Source: Geothrix fuzhouensis
Lineage (GTDB): Bacteria; Acidobacteriota; Holophagae; Holophagales; Holophagaceae
Direction of reading: 5' to 3'
Assembly (NCBI RefSeq): GCF_024609325.1
Contig: NZ_JANHMQ010000001.1
Coordinates: 434,001 to 498,000, forward strand
Length of the DNA: 64,000 nucleotides
Shown here: piece by piece, positions 35,196 through 44,987 of the stretch
How positions within the stretch are numbered: position 1 is the stretch's first letter
How the letters are laid out: every line of letters begins with the position of its first letter
Position numbers and translations under genes: made by a program
The notes under the pieces: model-generated
What the model was told of the DNA's origin: nothing
Seen by the model: the letters and a program-made list of their open reading frames with translations, nothing else
The model's database searches: none

Positions 35196-35717
35196 TCAGG
35201 CCTCGGCGGAAACCGGGGCCTGAATTTTGTACTTCCGGCCGATCCAGGTGGCCGCGAGGGGGCGCTCCATGCGACCGCTCCGCAGGTCTCCCAGGGTGAG
35301 GAGGGCCAGGTCGATGATCGGGGTACCGGCGCCCAGGGTTCCGTCAGCCAGCCGGCCTTCCAGGTCGGCGCGGAGGAAAGCCTGCGGTCCGTCAGGCAGG
35401 CGGGCGAGCACATCCTGGGGATCCTGCAGGTTCAGGCCGAGGCGCTCGGAGATCTGGCGCACGCCCCGCAGCATGCCGTCGATGGCGCAGCCTGACGGCT
35501 GGGAGGCCAGGGTGGGCTCCGCGATGGCCAGGATGCGGTCCTCCAAGAGCGTCCAGGTTCCGTGGTAATCGACTCCCTTGTGGCGCCACCGGCCCAGGAG
35601 GGCATCCACTTCCGGAGCCAAGCGCTCGGCCGCCACGGGCCGATCGAAGGCCACAAGCCAGAGCCGGGCGTCATCAGGCAAGGCGGCGAAGGCGGTCAGA
35701 GAGGCGGGTGCGGGCAT
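35196..35717 (-). CDS. Conserved hypothetical protein with SGCxID motif
   Basis: A 173-residue soluble protein. DARLWLVAFDRPV, the WRHKGVDYHGTWTLLEDRIL segment and QPSGCAIDGMLRGVRQI fit a conserved family of short proteins often mislabelled as ABC transporter ATPases in Bacteroidetes; it has no Walker motifs and is not an ATPase by sequence. Function is unknown. It is divergent from hemH with 111 bases between starts. Confidence 0.7.
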   Translation of the reverse strand: MPAPASLTAFAALPDDARLWLVAFDRPVAAERLAPEVDALLGRWRHKGVDYHGTWTLLEDRILAIAEPTLASQPSGCAIDGMLRGVRQISERLGLNLQDPQDVLARLPDGPQAFLRADLEGRLADGTLGAGTPIIDLALLTLGDLRSGRMERPLAATWIGRKYKIQAPVSAEA

Positions 35718-35828
35718 GGCAGACTCCAGTGTCAGGACAGTCTATGGGATGCCGGCCCCTCCAGCGTCATGCCGCGTACGGGTTTCCGTGACGAAAGTTC
35801 CGCCAGGTCTCGCGTAAGGTGGAGGGTG

Positions 35829-36776
35829 ATGCGACATACGGCGATCCTGCTACTGAACCTCGGCGGTCCGGTGAACCTGGACCAGGTCGAACCTTTTCTG
35901 GCGGCCTTGTTTGGCGATCGGGACCTCATCCGCCTGCCGGGTCCGGCCTGGCTCCAGGGGCCTTTCGCCAGACTCATCGCGCGTCTTCGGGCACCCGGTG
36001 CGAAGGGACGCTACGCCCAGATCGGCGGCGGGTCACCCCTGCTTCGCGAGAGCGCCTCCCAGGCGGCCGCGCTGCGCTCGGCCCTGCGCTCGTCCGGGCG
36101 CACCGAACCTGTGAAGCTCTGCTTCCGGTACGCCGCGCCCCGGGCCGAGGGCCTGCTGAAGGCCCTGAAGCGCCAGGGCATCACGAAGCTGGTGCCGGTG
36201 ACGCTCTATCCCCACGACTGCCGCGCGACCACGGGCTCCAGCCTGCGGGAGCTGGCCGTGGAGGCCGCGAAGGCCGGCATGGAGATCCTGCCGGGCGTGG
36301 ACCACTACGCCACAGATCCCGACTATCTGGATGCCCTGGAACGTCCCCTTCGCGCCGCTTTGCAAGAACTCCCGGGCGCCACCGTGATCTTCAGCGCCCA
36401 CAGCCTGCCGGTGCGCCAGATCGAGGCGGGCGATCCCTACGAGAAGGAGATCCACGCCACCCGTGAGGCGCTGATCGCCCGCATCGGACCCATCCCCGGG
36501 GGTTACCTCCAGGCCTACCAGAGCCGCACTGGCCCGGTGCGTTGGTTGGAACCGCCCCTGAAGTCCGTGCTGGAATCCATGGGCGGCAAGGACGTGATCG
36601 TCGTGCCCATGAGCTTCGTCAGCGAGCACATCGAGACCCTCCACGAGCTGGACATCGAGTACCGGCATGTGGCGGATAAGGCGGGCATCCGCACCTACCG
36701 CCGCGTGGCCGCCCCCGGTACCGACCCCGCCTACATCCGCTGCCTCACGCGGCGCGTAATGGAGATCCTCCCATGA
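35829..36776 (+). CDS. hemH: Ferrochelatase
   Basis: A 315-residue enzyme that inserts ferrous iron into a porphyrin in the last part of heme synthesis. Family features are LLLNLGGP at the N-terminus, GGGSPL, the catalytic His in IFSAHSLPV and the FVSEHIETLHELD signature with its conserved Glu. GGAGGG lies three bases before the ATG. Its last codon and stop overlap the start of hemY (ATGA), so the two form a coupled heme operon. Confidence 0.96.
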   Translation: MRHTAILLLNLGGPVNLDQVEPFLAALFGDRDLIRLPGPAWLQGPFARLIARLRAPGAKGRYAQIGGGSPLLRESASQAAALRSALRSSGRTEPVKLCFRYAAPRAEGLLKALKRQGITKLVPVTLYPHDCRATTGSSLRELAVEAAKAGMEILPGVDHYATDPDYLDALERPLRAALQELPGATVIFSAHSLPVRQIEAGDPYEKEIHATREALIARIGPIPGGYLQAYQSRTGPVRWLEPPLKSVLESMGGKDVIVVPMSFVSEHIETLHELDIEYRHVADKAGIRTYRRVAAPGTDPAYIRCLTRRVMEILP

Positions 36777-38032
36777 GCACCCTGATCCTCGGCGGCGGCG
36801 TAACCGGCCTGGCTGCCGCCTTGCACCTGCAGCGCAAGGGCGAATCCGTGGAAGTGTGGGAGGCGGGGGCGTCGGTGGGTGGCTGGATGAAGACCCTGCC
36901 TTGGGAAGGTGGCCACTTCGAGACCGGTCCCCAGGGTGTGCTGTGGCAGAAGGGCACGGCCGTGGACCGGCTCTTCAGCGCCATCGAGCTGCCGTTCAAG
37001 TCCCCAGGCACTGGTGCCCGCTGGGTGGGGAAGGGCGGCAGCCTCATCCCGGTGCCCGCCTCCCCGCCGGCCCTCATGTTCTCGCCACTCATGTCCGTGG
37101 GCGCCAAGCTCCGGATGATGCTGGAGCCCTTCCAGCCTGTGCGTCCGGCCGAGCCGGAGGAGGGCCTCAGTGCCTTCATCACGCGGCGCCTGGGCAAGGG
37201 TGTGGCCACCGAGCTGCTGCCATCCATGATCGCTGGTGTCCTAGCTGCGCCCGCGGAGATCCTGTCCGTGGATGCCATCCCGAAACTTCGCCAGTGGGAA
37301 GCCACCGGCAGCCTGGTGAATGGCATCCGCAAGAGCGGGGTGAGCCACATGGTGGTGCCCGAGGGCGGCATGGGGCAGTTGCCGATCCGCCTGGCTTCGA
37401 AACTTGGCACGGTGCGTGTGGGCTTGCGGGCGGAGCGCATGGAGGCTCTCTCTGATGGCCGCTGGCGCGTGAGCGGTGGTGGTGAGATGCGCGAGGCCGA
37501 CCGTGTGGTCTTGGCACTCCCCGCCTACGAGGCGGCGGCCCTGCTCGGGTCCGTGGCGCACCAGAGTGCGGAGGCCCTGGGTGCCATTCCGTACACCTCC
37601 GTGGATCTCTGGCATAGCCGCCATGCGCCGCTGCCGGCCCTGAAGGACAGTTTCGGCTTCCTCATCCATCCGCCCGAAGGCCGGGGATACCTTGGGTCCC
37701 TTGTGCCGTCTTGGATGGATCCCCAGAGTGCGCCGGCAGGTGTCATGCAGCTCCGCAGCTTCATCGGCGGGGCCTTCGGCAAACCGGCGGACCTGGAAGC
37801 CTGGGAAGGTGTCTTCGCGCGCTTGAAGCACTGGGTACCCACGCTCGGCGATCCAGCCGCGGTGCGGCACGAGCGTGCGGAGCGCGCCATCCCGCGCCCT
37901 GAACTGGGTCACCGGGCCCGGATCAAGGCCGCCCTGGAGGGCTTGCCTGCCGGCGTGGACTGGCTCAGCAACGCCCGGTTCGGGCCAGGTGTGCGCGACA
38001 TCCTGGAAGGTCTGGAGACCTGGATGTCCTGA
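36773..38032 (+). CDS. hemY: Protoporphyrinogen oxidase, FAD-dependent (HemY type)
   Basis: A 419-residue flavoprotein oxidising protoporphyrinogen IX or coproporphyrinogen III. The N-terminal dinucleotide-binding motif is LILGGGVTGLAAALHLQRKG, ending in the acidic EVWEAG; GGWMKT follows as in the amine-oxidase/PPOX family, and the C-terminal region includes PRPELGHRARI. It overlaps hemH by four bases. It cannot be decided from sequence alone whether the pathway uses the coproporphyrin branch; together with HemH it makes the terminal heme steps. Confidence 0.92.
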   Translation: MSTLILGGGVTGLAAALHLQRKGESVEVWEAGASVGGWMKTLPWEGGHFETGPQGVLWQKGTAVDRLFSAIELPFKSPGTGARWVGKGGSLIPVPASPPALMFSPLMSVGAKLRMMLEPFQPVRPAEPEEGLSAFITRRLGKGVATELLPSMIAGVLAAPAEILSVDAIPKLRQWEATGSLVNGIRKSGVSHMVVPEGGMGQLPIRLASKLGTVRVGLRAERMEALSDGRWRVSGGGEMREADRVVLALPAYEAAALLGSVAHQSAEALGAIPYTSVDLWHSRHAPLPALKDSFGFLIHPPEGRGYLGSLVPSWMDPQSAPAGVMQLRSFIGGAFGKPADLEAWEGVFARLKHWVPTLGDPAAVRHERAERAIPRPELGHRARIKAALEGLPAGVDWLSNARFGPGVRDILEGLETWMS

Positions 38033-38086
38033 GCCTGATTTCGCACTGAGGCTGGTAGCATGGCCTGGAATTTCCAGGAGCTAGCC

Positions 38087-38950
38087 ATGAAGACAAGCCT
38101 TTTTCTGCTAGCTGTTCCGGTGGCGTTGCTGCCACTTGCCGGCCAGGAGGTGCCAGCCCCCAAGCGGCCTTGGTCGGATAAGGCGGCCCTGAGCTATGTG
38201 GCCGTGGGCGGGAACGCCTCCAGCCAGAGCCTGGGCTTCACCAACGAGTTCAAATACACCTGGGCTGACGCGACCTTCGCCTTCAACGCGGGGGGCGTGC
38301 GGGTGGCCACCACCACCATCGACCGCAGCGCCCTGGGTTCGAGTCTGGCCACGGCTACGGTACAGGAAACACGCACCAGCAAGACCAGCACCGAGACCTA
38401 CTACGCGAATCTCCGCTACGACCACAACATCACCGAGCGACTCCTGTGGTTCGGGGCGGCCGGATGGGAGCGCAACCTTCCCGCGGGGTTGGAAGCGCGC
38501 TACACGGGGCTGGTGGGCCTTGGGTACTGGTGGACCAAGGAGGATCGCACCAAGTTCTTCACGGATGCTGGCGTAGGCTATACCAAGGAGACGCCGGTGT
38601 TCCGCCCCGTGGGCACGGAGGATGGGTTCGCCACCTTCCGGCTGGGGGCCAAATTCGAGAAGAAGCTCTTCGCCACCTCCTCCTTCACCTCGGAGTTGAA
38701 CCTCTCCGACAGCTTCAAGGACACCCAGAACTACCTGGCGGTATGGCGGAACGGCTTCACCACGAACCTGTCCTCGCGGCTGGCCCTGAAGGTGGGCTAT
38801 GACGTGACCTACAAGAACAAGCCCGCGTTCGTAGGAGTGGATGTCGTGCAGACGCCCGTTGCCACGCCTCCAGTGATCCTGGGCCAGGTGCCCTTCCAGC
38901 TGAAGAAGACGGACACCGTGTTCACCACCTCTCTGGTGATCAACTTCTGA
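38087..38950 (+). CDS. DUF481-like outer-membrane beta-barrel protein
   Basis: A 287-residue secreted protein: signal peptide (SLFLLAVPVALLPLAGQ), then alternating beta strands such as WSDKAALSYVAVGGNASSQS, YYANLRYDHNITERLLWFG and a terminal TSLVINF ending in Phe. This is the pattern of DUF481/YdiY-type salt-induced barrels. Start at 38087 has AGGAG eight bases upstream; a TAGCAT hexamer lies about 30 bases before it. The role is unknown, probably outer-membrane. Confidence 0.8.
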   Translation: MKTSLFLLAVPVALLPLAGQEVPAPKRPWSDKAALSYVAVGGNASSQSLGFTNEFKYTWADATFAFNAGGVRVATTTIDRSALGSSLATATVQETRTSKTSTETYYANLRYDHNITERLLWFGAAGWERNLPAGLEARYTGLVGLGYWWTKEDRTKFFTDAGVGYTKETPVFRPVGTEDGFATFRLGAKFEKKLFATSSFTSELNLSDSFKDTQNYLAVWRNGFTTNLSSRLALKVGYDVTYKNKPAFVGVDVVQTPVATPPVILGQVPFQLKKTDTVFTTSLVINF

Positions 38951-39009
38951 TCCTGGTGACACCCAGCGCCGACAGGCGCAGAATGGGACCACTTTTTAGG
39001 AGCCTTGCC

Positions 39010-39444
39010 ATGCGCACCTGTTTCTTCCTCCCATTTCTAGCCTCCGCGGCGCTCTTCGCCCAGACACCGGCGCCCAAGGCTGAACCCAAGCCCGCCCCGA
39101 AGGCGGAAGCCAAGGCTGAATCCCAAGCCAGCGCTGAGATCAAGGTCGGCACGGGCGTGGAGAAGATGGAAATCCAGGGCGAGTCCGCCTCCTTCAAGGT
39201 CCCGGCTGGTACGAAGATCTACGCGTGGACCAAGGTCACCGGCGCTGGCGACAGCACCGTCACCGTGGTGTTCAGCAAGGGCGAGCGCACCTCGAAGCAG
39301 GAATTGAAGGTGCCCCACTCCCCCTATCGCACCAATGCCTATCGTACCTTCCGGGCCGGGGACGGCGGCGACTGGACCGTGAAGGTCCTGTCTGCTGATG
39401 GCGCTGAACTTGGAACGGCCGCCTTCACGGTCGAGATCGAGTAG
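39010..39444 (+). CDS. Secreted DUF2914 domain protein
   Basis: A 144-residue protein with a signal peptide (LPFLASAALFAQ), a Pro/Ala/Lys linker (TPAPKAEPKPAPKAEAKAE) and a DUF2914 domain over about 45-144: KIYAWTKVTGAGDSTVTVVF, then SPYRTNAYRTFRAGDGGDWTV and LGTAAFTVEIE. The domain is a beta-sandwich of unknown function found in envelope proteins. AGGAG lies about eight bases before the ATG. Confidence 0.88.
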   Translation: MRTCFFLPFLASAALFAQTPAPKAEPKPAPKAEAKAESQASAEIKVGTGVEKMEIQGESASFKVPAGTKIYAWTKVTGAGDSTVTVVFSKGERTSKQELKVPHSPYRTNAYRTFRAGDGGDWTVKVLSADGAELGTAAFTVEIE

Positions 39445-39469
39445 GGGCGGACCTCAAGCTCTGGGTTTC

Positions 39470-39504
39470 GAAGAGGGCGACGCCTGATGGGCGTGGCCCT
39501 CTTC
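39470..39504. terminator. Stem-loop after the DUF2914 gene
   Basis: GAAGAGGGC pairs with GCCCTCTTC, with further CGCC/GGCG pairing inside. No T run follows on either strand, so it may be a processing or rho-assisted structure instead of an intrinsic terminator. Confidence 0.4.
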
Positions 39505-39705
39505 GTCTGGATGGATCAGGCCCCTTGCCATGTGGCGGACCTTCGGATTCCTGCCGGTGAAGAACGGTGATCGGGGAGCTGGCAAGCGGGCCGGAGAAAA
39601 TGCCGAGGATAGGGTGGCCATCCTGAAGTTATTGACCGCCCACAAAGCGCGGCCAAAATCCGGACCTCTCCTTGACTTCACGAATAAAAAGCGAAAACTT
39701 GAAAC

Positions 39706-40593
39706 ATGACTCCGCTGCCTCTTCCTTCCGAACCCTTGCCCCTCTTCCAGGGCCTGCTCGTGGAACCGGAAGAGGCACGCTCGATCCTGCGGTCCCAGAA
39801 GGATGAGCGCTACGGGTTCGGGTTCGCCCTCAGCCCCTACCGCGGCTGCAGCCATGGGTGCCGTTATTGCTATGTCCGCGAGTACCCCAATGCCCTCCAT
39901 AAGCCTGAGGATTGGGGCAATTGGGTGACGCCCAAGCTGAACGCCCCGGAGTTGCTCTGGTCCCAGCGGCACCGGCTGCATGGGGAGCGGGTCTTCATGG
40001 CCTCGGCCACGGATCCCTACCAGCCCCTCGAGCGTCAGTATCGCCTGAGCCGCCGCTGCCTGGAGGTGCTGCTGCTTTGCCCTACCACCGAGGTGATCGT
40101 CCACACCCGGTCGCCCTTGATCCTCCAGGACCTGGACCTGCTGCGGTGCTTCGGCGACCGACTAACGGTCGGCCTCTCCATCCCCACGGATGACGACACC
40201 GTACGCCAAACCGTGGAGCCCCATGCCCCGGCCATCCCCAGCCGCTGGGCTGCGGTGGAGCGCCTCGCGGCCGCGGGCATCGGGGTGACGGTGGCCGTGA
40301 CGCCTTTGATGGCCGTGCATGATGCCCAGGCCTTCGCCCGGCGGGCCAGGGCCAGCGGCGCATCCGGTGCCTGGGTGGGTGGCCTTCGCCTGTTGAAGCA
40401 GGATCCCTTCTACAAGGTGCTCGCAGATCATGGCTGGCTGAAGGTGCTTGATCCCAACTACGCTGAAGGCATCCGGCTGGCCTTCCGGGAGGCGTTCCCC
40501 GTCCGCCGCAAAGTGCGAGAACGCCCGGCCAAGGCCGAACCGCCGCCGCCACCGCCCGTCCGTCAACCGGGGCTGTTCGACCGGGTGAGCTAA
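39706..40593 (+). CDS. Radical SAM protein, SplB/Rv2578c-like
   Basis: A 295-residue radical SAM enzyme with the cluster motif CSHGCRYCYVREYP (CxxxCxxC) near residues 47-60, MASATDPYQPLER and SIPTDDDTVRQTVEPHAPA, features of the group that includes spore photoproduct lyase-like and Rv2578c-like proteins. The substrate is unknown and a DNA-repair role should not be assumed. The last residues (QPGLFDRVS) hold a QxxLF peptide like beta-clamp binding motifs. The stop overlaps that of convergent gltB by four bases. Confidence 0.88.
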   Translation: MTPLPLPSEPLPLFQGLLVEPEEARSILRSQKDERYGFGFALSPYRGCSHGCRYCYVREYPNALHKPEDWGNWVTPKLNAPELLWSQRHRLHGERVFMASATDPYQPLERQYRLSRRCLEVLLLCPTTEVIVHTRSPLILQDLDLLRCFGDRLTVGLSIPTDDDTVRQTVEPHAPAIPSRWAAVERLAAAGIGVTVAVTPLMAVHDAQAFARRARASGASGAWVGGLRLLKQDPFYKVLADHGWLKVLDPNYAEGIRLAFREAFPVRRKVRERPAKAEPPPPPPVRQPGLFDRVS

Positions 40594-43500
40594 AGCACCT
40601 GTTCCTGCGGCCGAGAGGCTTTCGCTACGGCCACCGGCACGAAAGGCGCGTAGGTAGCCAGGGTCGCGGGCCAGTCTTCGAGCAGGGTCGTGGCGGTGCG
40701 GCTGCCGGTCTCGGCGGCGTGGGCTTCGATGAGGTCGCGGAACAGGGCCTCATCCTCGGCCCGCCAGGAGATGGTGGCGAGGTAGTCGTGGTTCACCTGG
40801 TCCCCACGGTCGCGCCGCAGGAACAGGCAGCCGCCCGTCATGCCCGCCCCGGCATTGGTGAGCACGGGGCCGAGGATGGCCACCACCCCCCGGGTCATGT
40901 ACTCGCAAGCGTGGTGGCCCGCCCCCTCCACCACGGCCGTGGCGCCGCTGTTGCGGACAGCGAAGCGGTCCCCGGCCAGGCCGAGCACCAATAGGGTTCC
41001 GCCCGTGGCCCCGTAGAGCGCCCCGTTCCCCAGGATGGCGTTGGTCTCCGGCGTGTAGGAGGCCTCCGGGTGGGGTAGGAGGACGGCTCGGCCCCCGGAC
41101 ATGGACTTGCAGACGGAGTCGTTGGCCTCGCCCTGGAGACGCACGTCGAGCCCTTCGGTGAGGAATGCGCCGAAGCCCTGGCCGGCGCTGCCGGTGAAGT
41201 CGAGGCGCAAAGTTCCGTGCACGGCTGGATCCTCATTCCTCAAGCGGTGCTCGCGCACACGCCGGGCGATGGCCCCGGAGAGGGTGGCCAGGATCCCCCG
41301 GTCGCCGGTGGTGATGGCGTAGGCGTGATGGTGGTCGCCGCCGTTCGCGAGGAAAGGCTCGGCATCCGCCAGGATCTGTTGGTTCAGGGCGGCCACGCCC
41401 TCCTGGTTGAAGGGCACGGGGTTGGAGCCGATTCCCTCGGGACGCGGATCGAGGAAACCCGAAAGGTCCAGCTTGCGGTCCCGCACAAAGGCCGCGTGAT
41501 CTGGCGCCACCTGGAACAGGTCCACCCGATCCTGCAATTCGGAAAGGGAGGCGACGCCCAGGGAGGCGAGGTGGTGACGCACATCCTCGGAGAGGTGGAT
41601 GAGCATGCGCTCGACGGCCTCGGGGCTGCCCGAGTAGCGGGCCTTGAACTTGGGATCGTGGGTGGCGATGCCTGCGGGGCAAGTGTTCTTCTCGCAGATC
41701 CGGGCCATCATGCAGCCTTCGGCGACGAGGAGCAGCTTGCCGAACTCGAAGCCTTCGGCGCCCAGGATGGCCGCGGTCACGAGGTCTTTGCCGGTGAGGA
41801 GGCCGCCATCCACCCGCAGTTCCACCTGGCCGCGGAGCTGGTTCTCGCGCAAGGCCTGGTGGGCCTCGATGAGGCCGAATTCCCAGGGGAGGCCCGCATG
41901 TTTCATGGAACCCAGCGTGGCGGCACCGGTACCGCCATCGCCACCGGCGATGTAGATGATGTCCGCCCCGGCCTTGGCCACGCCCACGGCGATGGTGCCG
42001 ATGCCCGTGCCCGATACCAGCTTCACGCTGATCTTCGCAGCGGGGTGCACCTGGCGCAGCTCGTGGATGAGCTCCTTGAGATCCTCGATGCTGTAGATGT
42101 CATGCAGAGGCGGGGGCGAGATCAGGTCCACGTCCGGCAAGGAGAACCGGGCTTTCGCGATGGTGGCGTCCACCTTCACGCGCATGAGCTGGCCACCTTC
42201 ACCGGGCTTGGCGCCCTGGGCCACCTTGATCTGCATCTCCTCGCCCGAGATGAGGTACTCGGCCGTCACGCCGAAGCGCGCCGAGGCGACCTGCTTGGTG
42301 GAGGCGCTGATCCCGTCCGTCCAGTAGAAGGGGTTCTCGCCACCCTCGCCGCTGTTGCTGCGCCCGCCGACCGCTTCCATGGCGAGGATGAGGTCGCGTT
42401 GGCTTTCCGCGCTCACGGCCCCGAAGGACATGGCGCCAGCGCCGAAACGGCCAAGGATGGCGGACCTGTCCTCCACCTGATCGAGCGGCAGAGGCGTGGC
42501 GGCAGTCCGGAAGGCCAGCAGGTGGCGCGGATTGATGGGTTCGTCGACCTTCAGGGACGCGAGGTATTCCTGGTACAGCTCTCGGGCCTCCGCGGTATCC
42601 GGCTCCAGGGCCACCAGGCGGTGGAGCAGGCGAGTCCGGGCAGACGTGAGCCCGTGGCGCTCGCCCTCGCCGGGCCGGGGCGATTCACGGAACTGGTGGG
42701 TGTGCAGCAGCCGGTCCATGAAGCCGGCCTGGGCCGCGAGGCCGGTCTTCCGCAGCACGTCGCCGGCCAGTTCCTCGTAGCCGATACCGCCCAGGGGGCT
42801 GGCGTGGCCCGGGAAGAAGGTCTCCATCAGCTCGGGCCCCAGGCCCACGGCCGTGAAGAGCTTGGCGCTCATGTAGCTCTGCACCACCGAGATGCCGCAC
42901 TTGGCCATGATCTTGAGGAGGCCGGATTCCAGCGCGCTGACGAAGTTCCGCTCCCGCTGGTCCGGGCTCAGGGCGCTGAAGGTGGGGTGCTCGTCCTGAC
43001 GGGCGATCTCCAGGGCCAGGTAGGGGCAGACCGCCGAGGCACCGAAGCTGATGAGGGCCGCCAGGTGGTGGGAGGTGCGGGCCTCGCCCGTGTGCATGAC
43101 GATGGAGGCGTTCAGGCGCAGGCCCGATTCGTTGAGCGTGTGGACCACGGCGCGCAGCGCGATGAGGCCCGGGATGGGGGGCCGCTCCACGCTGGCCTCC
43201 CGGTCGCTGAGGATGATGACGCTGGTGCCCTGCTCGACGGCCTCCCGCACATCCGCGGCCAGCTGCTCGACGGCGGCGTGGAAGCCGGCCACGCCATCGT
43301 CGCGCCGGAAGACCATGGGGAAGGTGCGGGGGATGATGTGGGACTCGGAGGGTCGCAGGCTCTGCATCCGCTCCAGGAAGCGCATCTGGCCCAGGTCCAG
43401 GATGGGCCGGGGCAGCTCCAGCGCCTCGTTCAGGGGCAGCAGGTCCTTGGGGAAGAAGATGTTCGGCGCGCGGCCCAGGAACACCCGCAGGTCCGTGATG

Positions 43501-44987
43501 TTGCCCTCGCGGATGTAGTCCAGGGGCGGGTTCGTGACCTGGGCGAAGTGCTGGTAGAAGTAGTCGAAGAAGGGACGGGGCTCGGAGGAGAAGACGTTGG
43601 GCCGGGCCGTGTCGCCCATGGAGCCGATGGCCTCCTTGCCGGTGGCGGCCATGGGATAGAGGATCTTCTCCAGCTCCTCGCGGGAGCAGGTGAAGAGGGT
43701 CTTCTTGAACACGCTCACCGGCCCGGTGGCCTCGGCCCCGGGGAGGGTGCCGATGGGCCGGGTCCGGGCGTCGAAGGTGGCATCGCGGTGCTCGCGCGAG
43801 CGGCCCGGATCGCGGAAGTGGACCCGCCCCGTGCCCAGGTCCAGCGTGACCCCGGTGCCGGCATAGAGGATGCCCTTGCGGCACACGGCGGCCTCGTCCA
43901 GCGGGAAGGAACCGGCCTCGGAAGCCAGGTAGAAGCGGTCCTCCGTCATGGCCCACCGGGCCGGGCGGAAGCCGTTGCGGTCCAGCCGGGCGCCCACGCT
44001 GCTGCCGTCCGAGTAGACCAGGAAGGCCGGGCCGTCCCAGGGCTCCATGGCGCGGCTCCAGAACGTGTAGAAGGCGCTCTGCCCCTCAGCGGGAGGCATC
44101 ATGATCGCGAGGATGTCCTCCATGTGGGGGATGCTGCTGCGGTAGTGCAGGCCTTCCGCGATCTCGTTGAGGCTGCCGGAATCGCTGATGGAGCCGTGGG
44201 TCACCAGCTGGTCGGGCTTGAGCCCGATGGACATCTCCCGGGAGATGGCCCGGGAGCGGTTGCCGGCGATGGTGTTGATCTCGCCGTTGTGGGCGATGAG
44301 GCGGAAGGGCTGGGCCTTGTCCCAGGAGGTGCGGGTGTTGGTGCTGAAGCGCCGGTGGATCATGGCGAACCGGGTGACAAACCGCGGGTCGCGCAGGTCC
44401 AGGTAGAAGCGGTCCAGGTCGGCGGCGCGGGTGAGGGCCTTGTAGACGAGGGTGCGGGCCGACAGCGAGGCGAAGAAGACCTCGTTCTGGATGCCCTGTT
44501 CCACCAGCTTGGTGCGGAGCACCTGCTTGGCCGAATAGAGCAGCTTGTCGAAGGAGGCGTCCGTGCGGCACTGGGCGGGGCGGCGCAGGACCGCCTGGCG
44601 CATGGTGGGGAGGGAGCGTCGCGCCTCGTCGCCCAGCACGGCGGGATCCACGGGAGGCTCGCGGTAGGCCAGCACGTTCAGGTCGAAGAAGGCGAAGGTG
44701 GACTCGAAGATCTCCAGGGACCGGCGGAGCCGGTCGGCGTCCTGGGGCAGGAAGAGGCTGGCCACGGCGATGTCGCCAGACCGGTGGCCGAACATTTCGA
44801 AGGGGATGTCGGCCATGACGCCGGCGCCGTCGCTGCTGATCTGGTCCGCCGCGCAGCCGCCGCGATGTTCCACGCATTTCAGCGCGTGAAGGGCGTCCTC
44901 CAGGATGTCCCGGCTGGCCGAACCCGTCCGGCTGGCAACGAAGCCAACCCCACAAGCGCTGTGTTCAGGTCGTGATCCCTCAAGCAT
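40590..44987 (-). CDS. gltB: Glutamate synthase large subunit
   Basis: A 1465-residue multidomain enzyme making glutamate from glutamine and 2-oxoglutarate. After an 11-residue propeptide the class II glutaminase starts at Cys12 (ACGVGF). The FMN-binding synthase domain follows (NPFYWTDGISAS, GGDGGTGAATLGSMKHAG), then the 3Fe-4S ligands in CMMARICEKNTCPAGIATHD and the C-terminal GXGXG beta-helix (GATGGTLLVLGLAG). The ATG at 44987 has AAGGA seven bases upstream; the TTG at 44993 is rejected. No small subunit gltD is adjacent, so the electron donor (NADPH via a distant GltD, or ferredoxin) is undetermined. Confidence 0.96.
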   Translation of the reverse strand: MLEGSRPEHSACGVGFVASRTGSASRDILEDALHALKCVEHRGGCAADQISSDGAGVMADIPFEMFGHRSGDIAVASLFLPQDADRLRRSLEIFESTFAFFDLNVLAYREPPVDPAVLGDEARRSLPTMRQAVLRRPAQCRTDASFDKLLYSAKQVLRTKLVEQGIQNEVFFASLSARTLVYKALTRAADLDRFYLDLRDPRFVTRFAMIHRRFSTNTRTSWDKAQPFRLIAHNGEINTIAGNRSRAISREMSIGLKPDQLVTHGSISDSGSLNEIAEGLHYRSSIPHMEDILAIMMPPAEGQSAFYTFWSRAMEPWDGPAFLVYSDGSSVGARLDRNGFRPARWAMTEDRFYLASEAGSFPLDEAAVCRKGILYAGTGVTLDLGTGRVHFRDPGRSREHRDATFDARTRPIGTLPGAEATGPVSVFKKTLFTCSREELEKILYPMAATGKEAIGSMGDTARPNVFSSEPRPFFDYFYQHFAQVTNPPLDYIREGNITDLRVFLGRAPNIFFPKDLLPLNEALELPRPILDLGQMRFLERMQSLRPSESHIIPRTFPMVFRRDDGVAGFHAAVEQLAADVREAVEQGTSVIILSDREASVERPPIPGLIALRAVVHTLNESGLRLNASIVMHTGEARTSHHLAALISFGASAVCPYLALEIARQDEHPTFSALSPDQRERNFVSALESGLLKIMAKCGISVVQSYMSAKLFTAVGLGPELMETFFPGHASPLGGIGYEELAGDVLRKTGLAAQAGFMDRLLHTHQFRESPRPGEGERHGLTSARTRLLHRLVALEPDTAEARELYQEYLASLKVDEPINPRHLLAFRTAATPLPLDQVEDRSAILGRFGAGAMSFGAVSAESQRDLILAMEAVGGRSNSGEGGENPFYWTDGISASTKQVASARFGVTAEYLISGEEMQIKVAQGAKPGEGGQLMRVKVDATIAKARFSLPDVDLISPPPLHDIYSIEDLKELIHELRQVHPAAKISVKLVSGTGIGTIAVGVAKAGADIIYIAGGDGGTGAATLGSMKHAGLPWEFGLIEAHQALRENQLRGQVELRVDGGLLTGKDLVTAAILGAEGFEFGKLLLVAEGCMMARICEKNTCPAGIATHDPKFKARYSGSPEAVERMLIHLSEDVRHHLASLGVASLSELQDRVDLFQVAPDHAAFVRDRKLDLSGFLDPRPEGIGSNPVPFNQEGVAALNQQILADAEPFLANGGDHHHAYAITTGDRGILATLSGAIARRVREHRLRNEDPAVHGTLRLDFTGSAGQGFGAFLTEGLDVRLQGEANDSVCKSMSGGRAVLLPHPEASYTPETNAILGNGALYGATGGTLLVLGLAGDRFAVRNSGATAVVEGAGHHACEYMTRGVVAILGPVLTNAGAGMTGGCLFLRRDRGDQVNHDYLATISWRAEDEALFRDLIEAHAAETGSRTATTLLEDWPATLATYAPFVPVAVAKASRPQEQVL

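Noticed and set aside
41217-44975. A 1252-codon open frame on the plus strand
   Set aside because: It is antisense to gltB, whose motifs are intact; composition is that of a GC-driven shadow frame.
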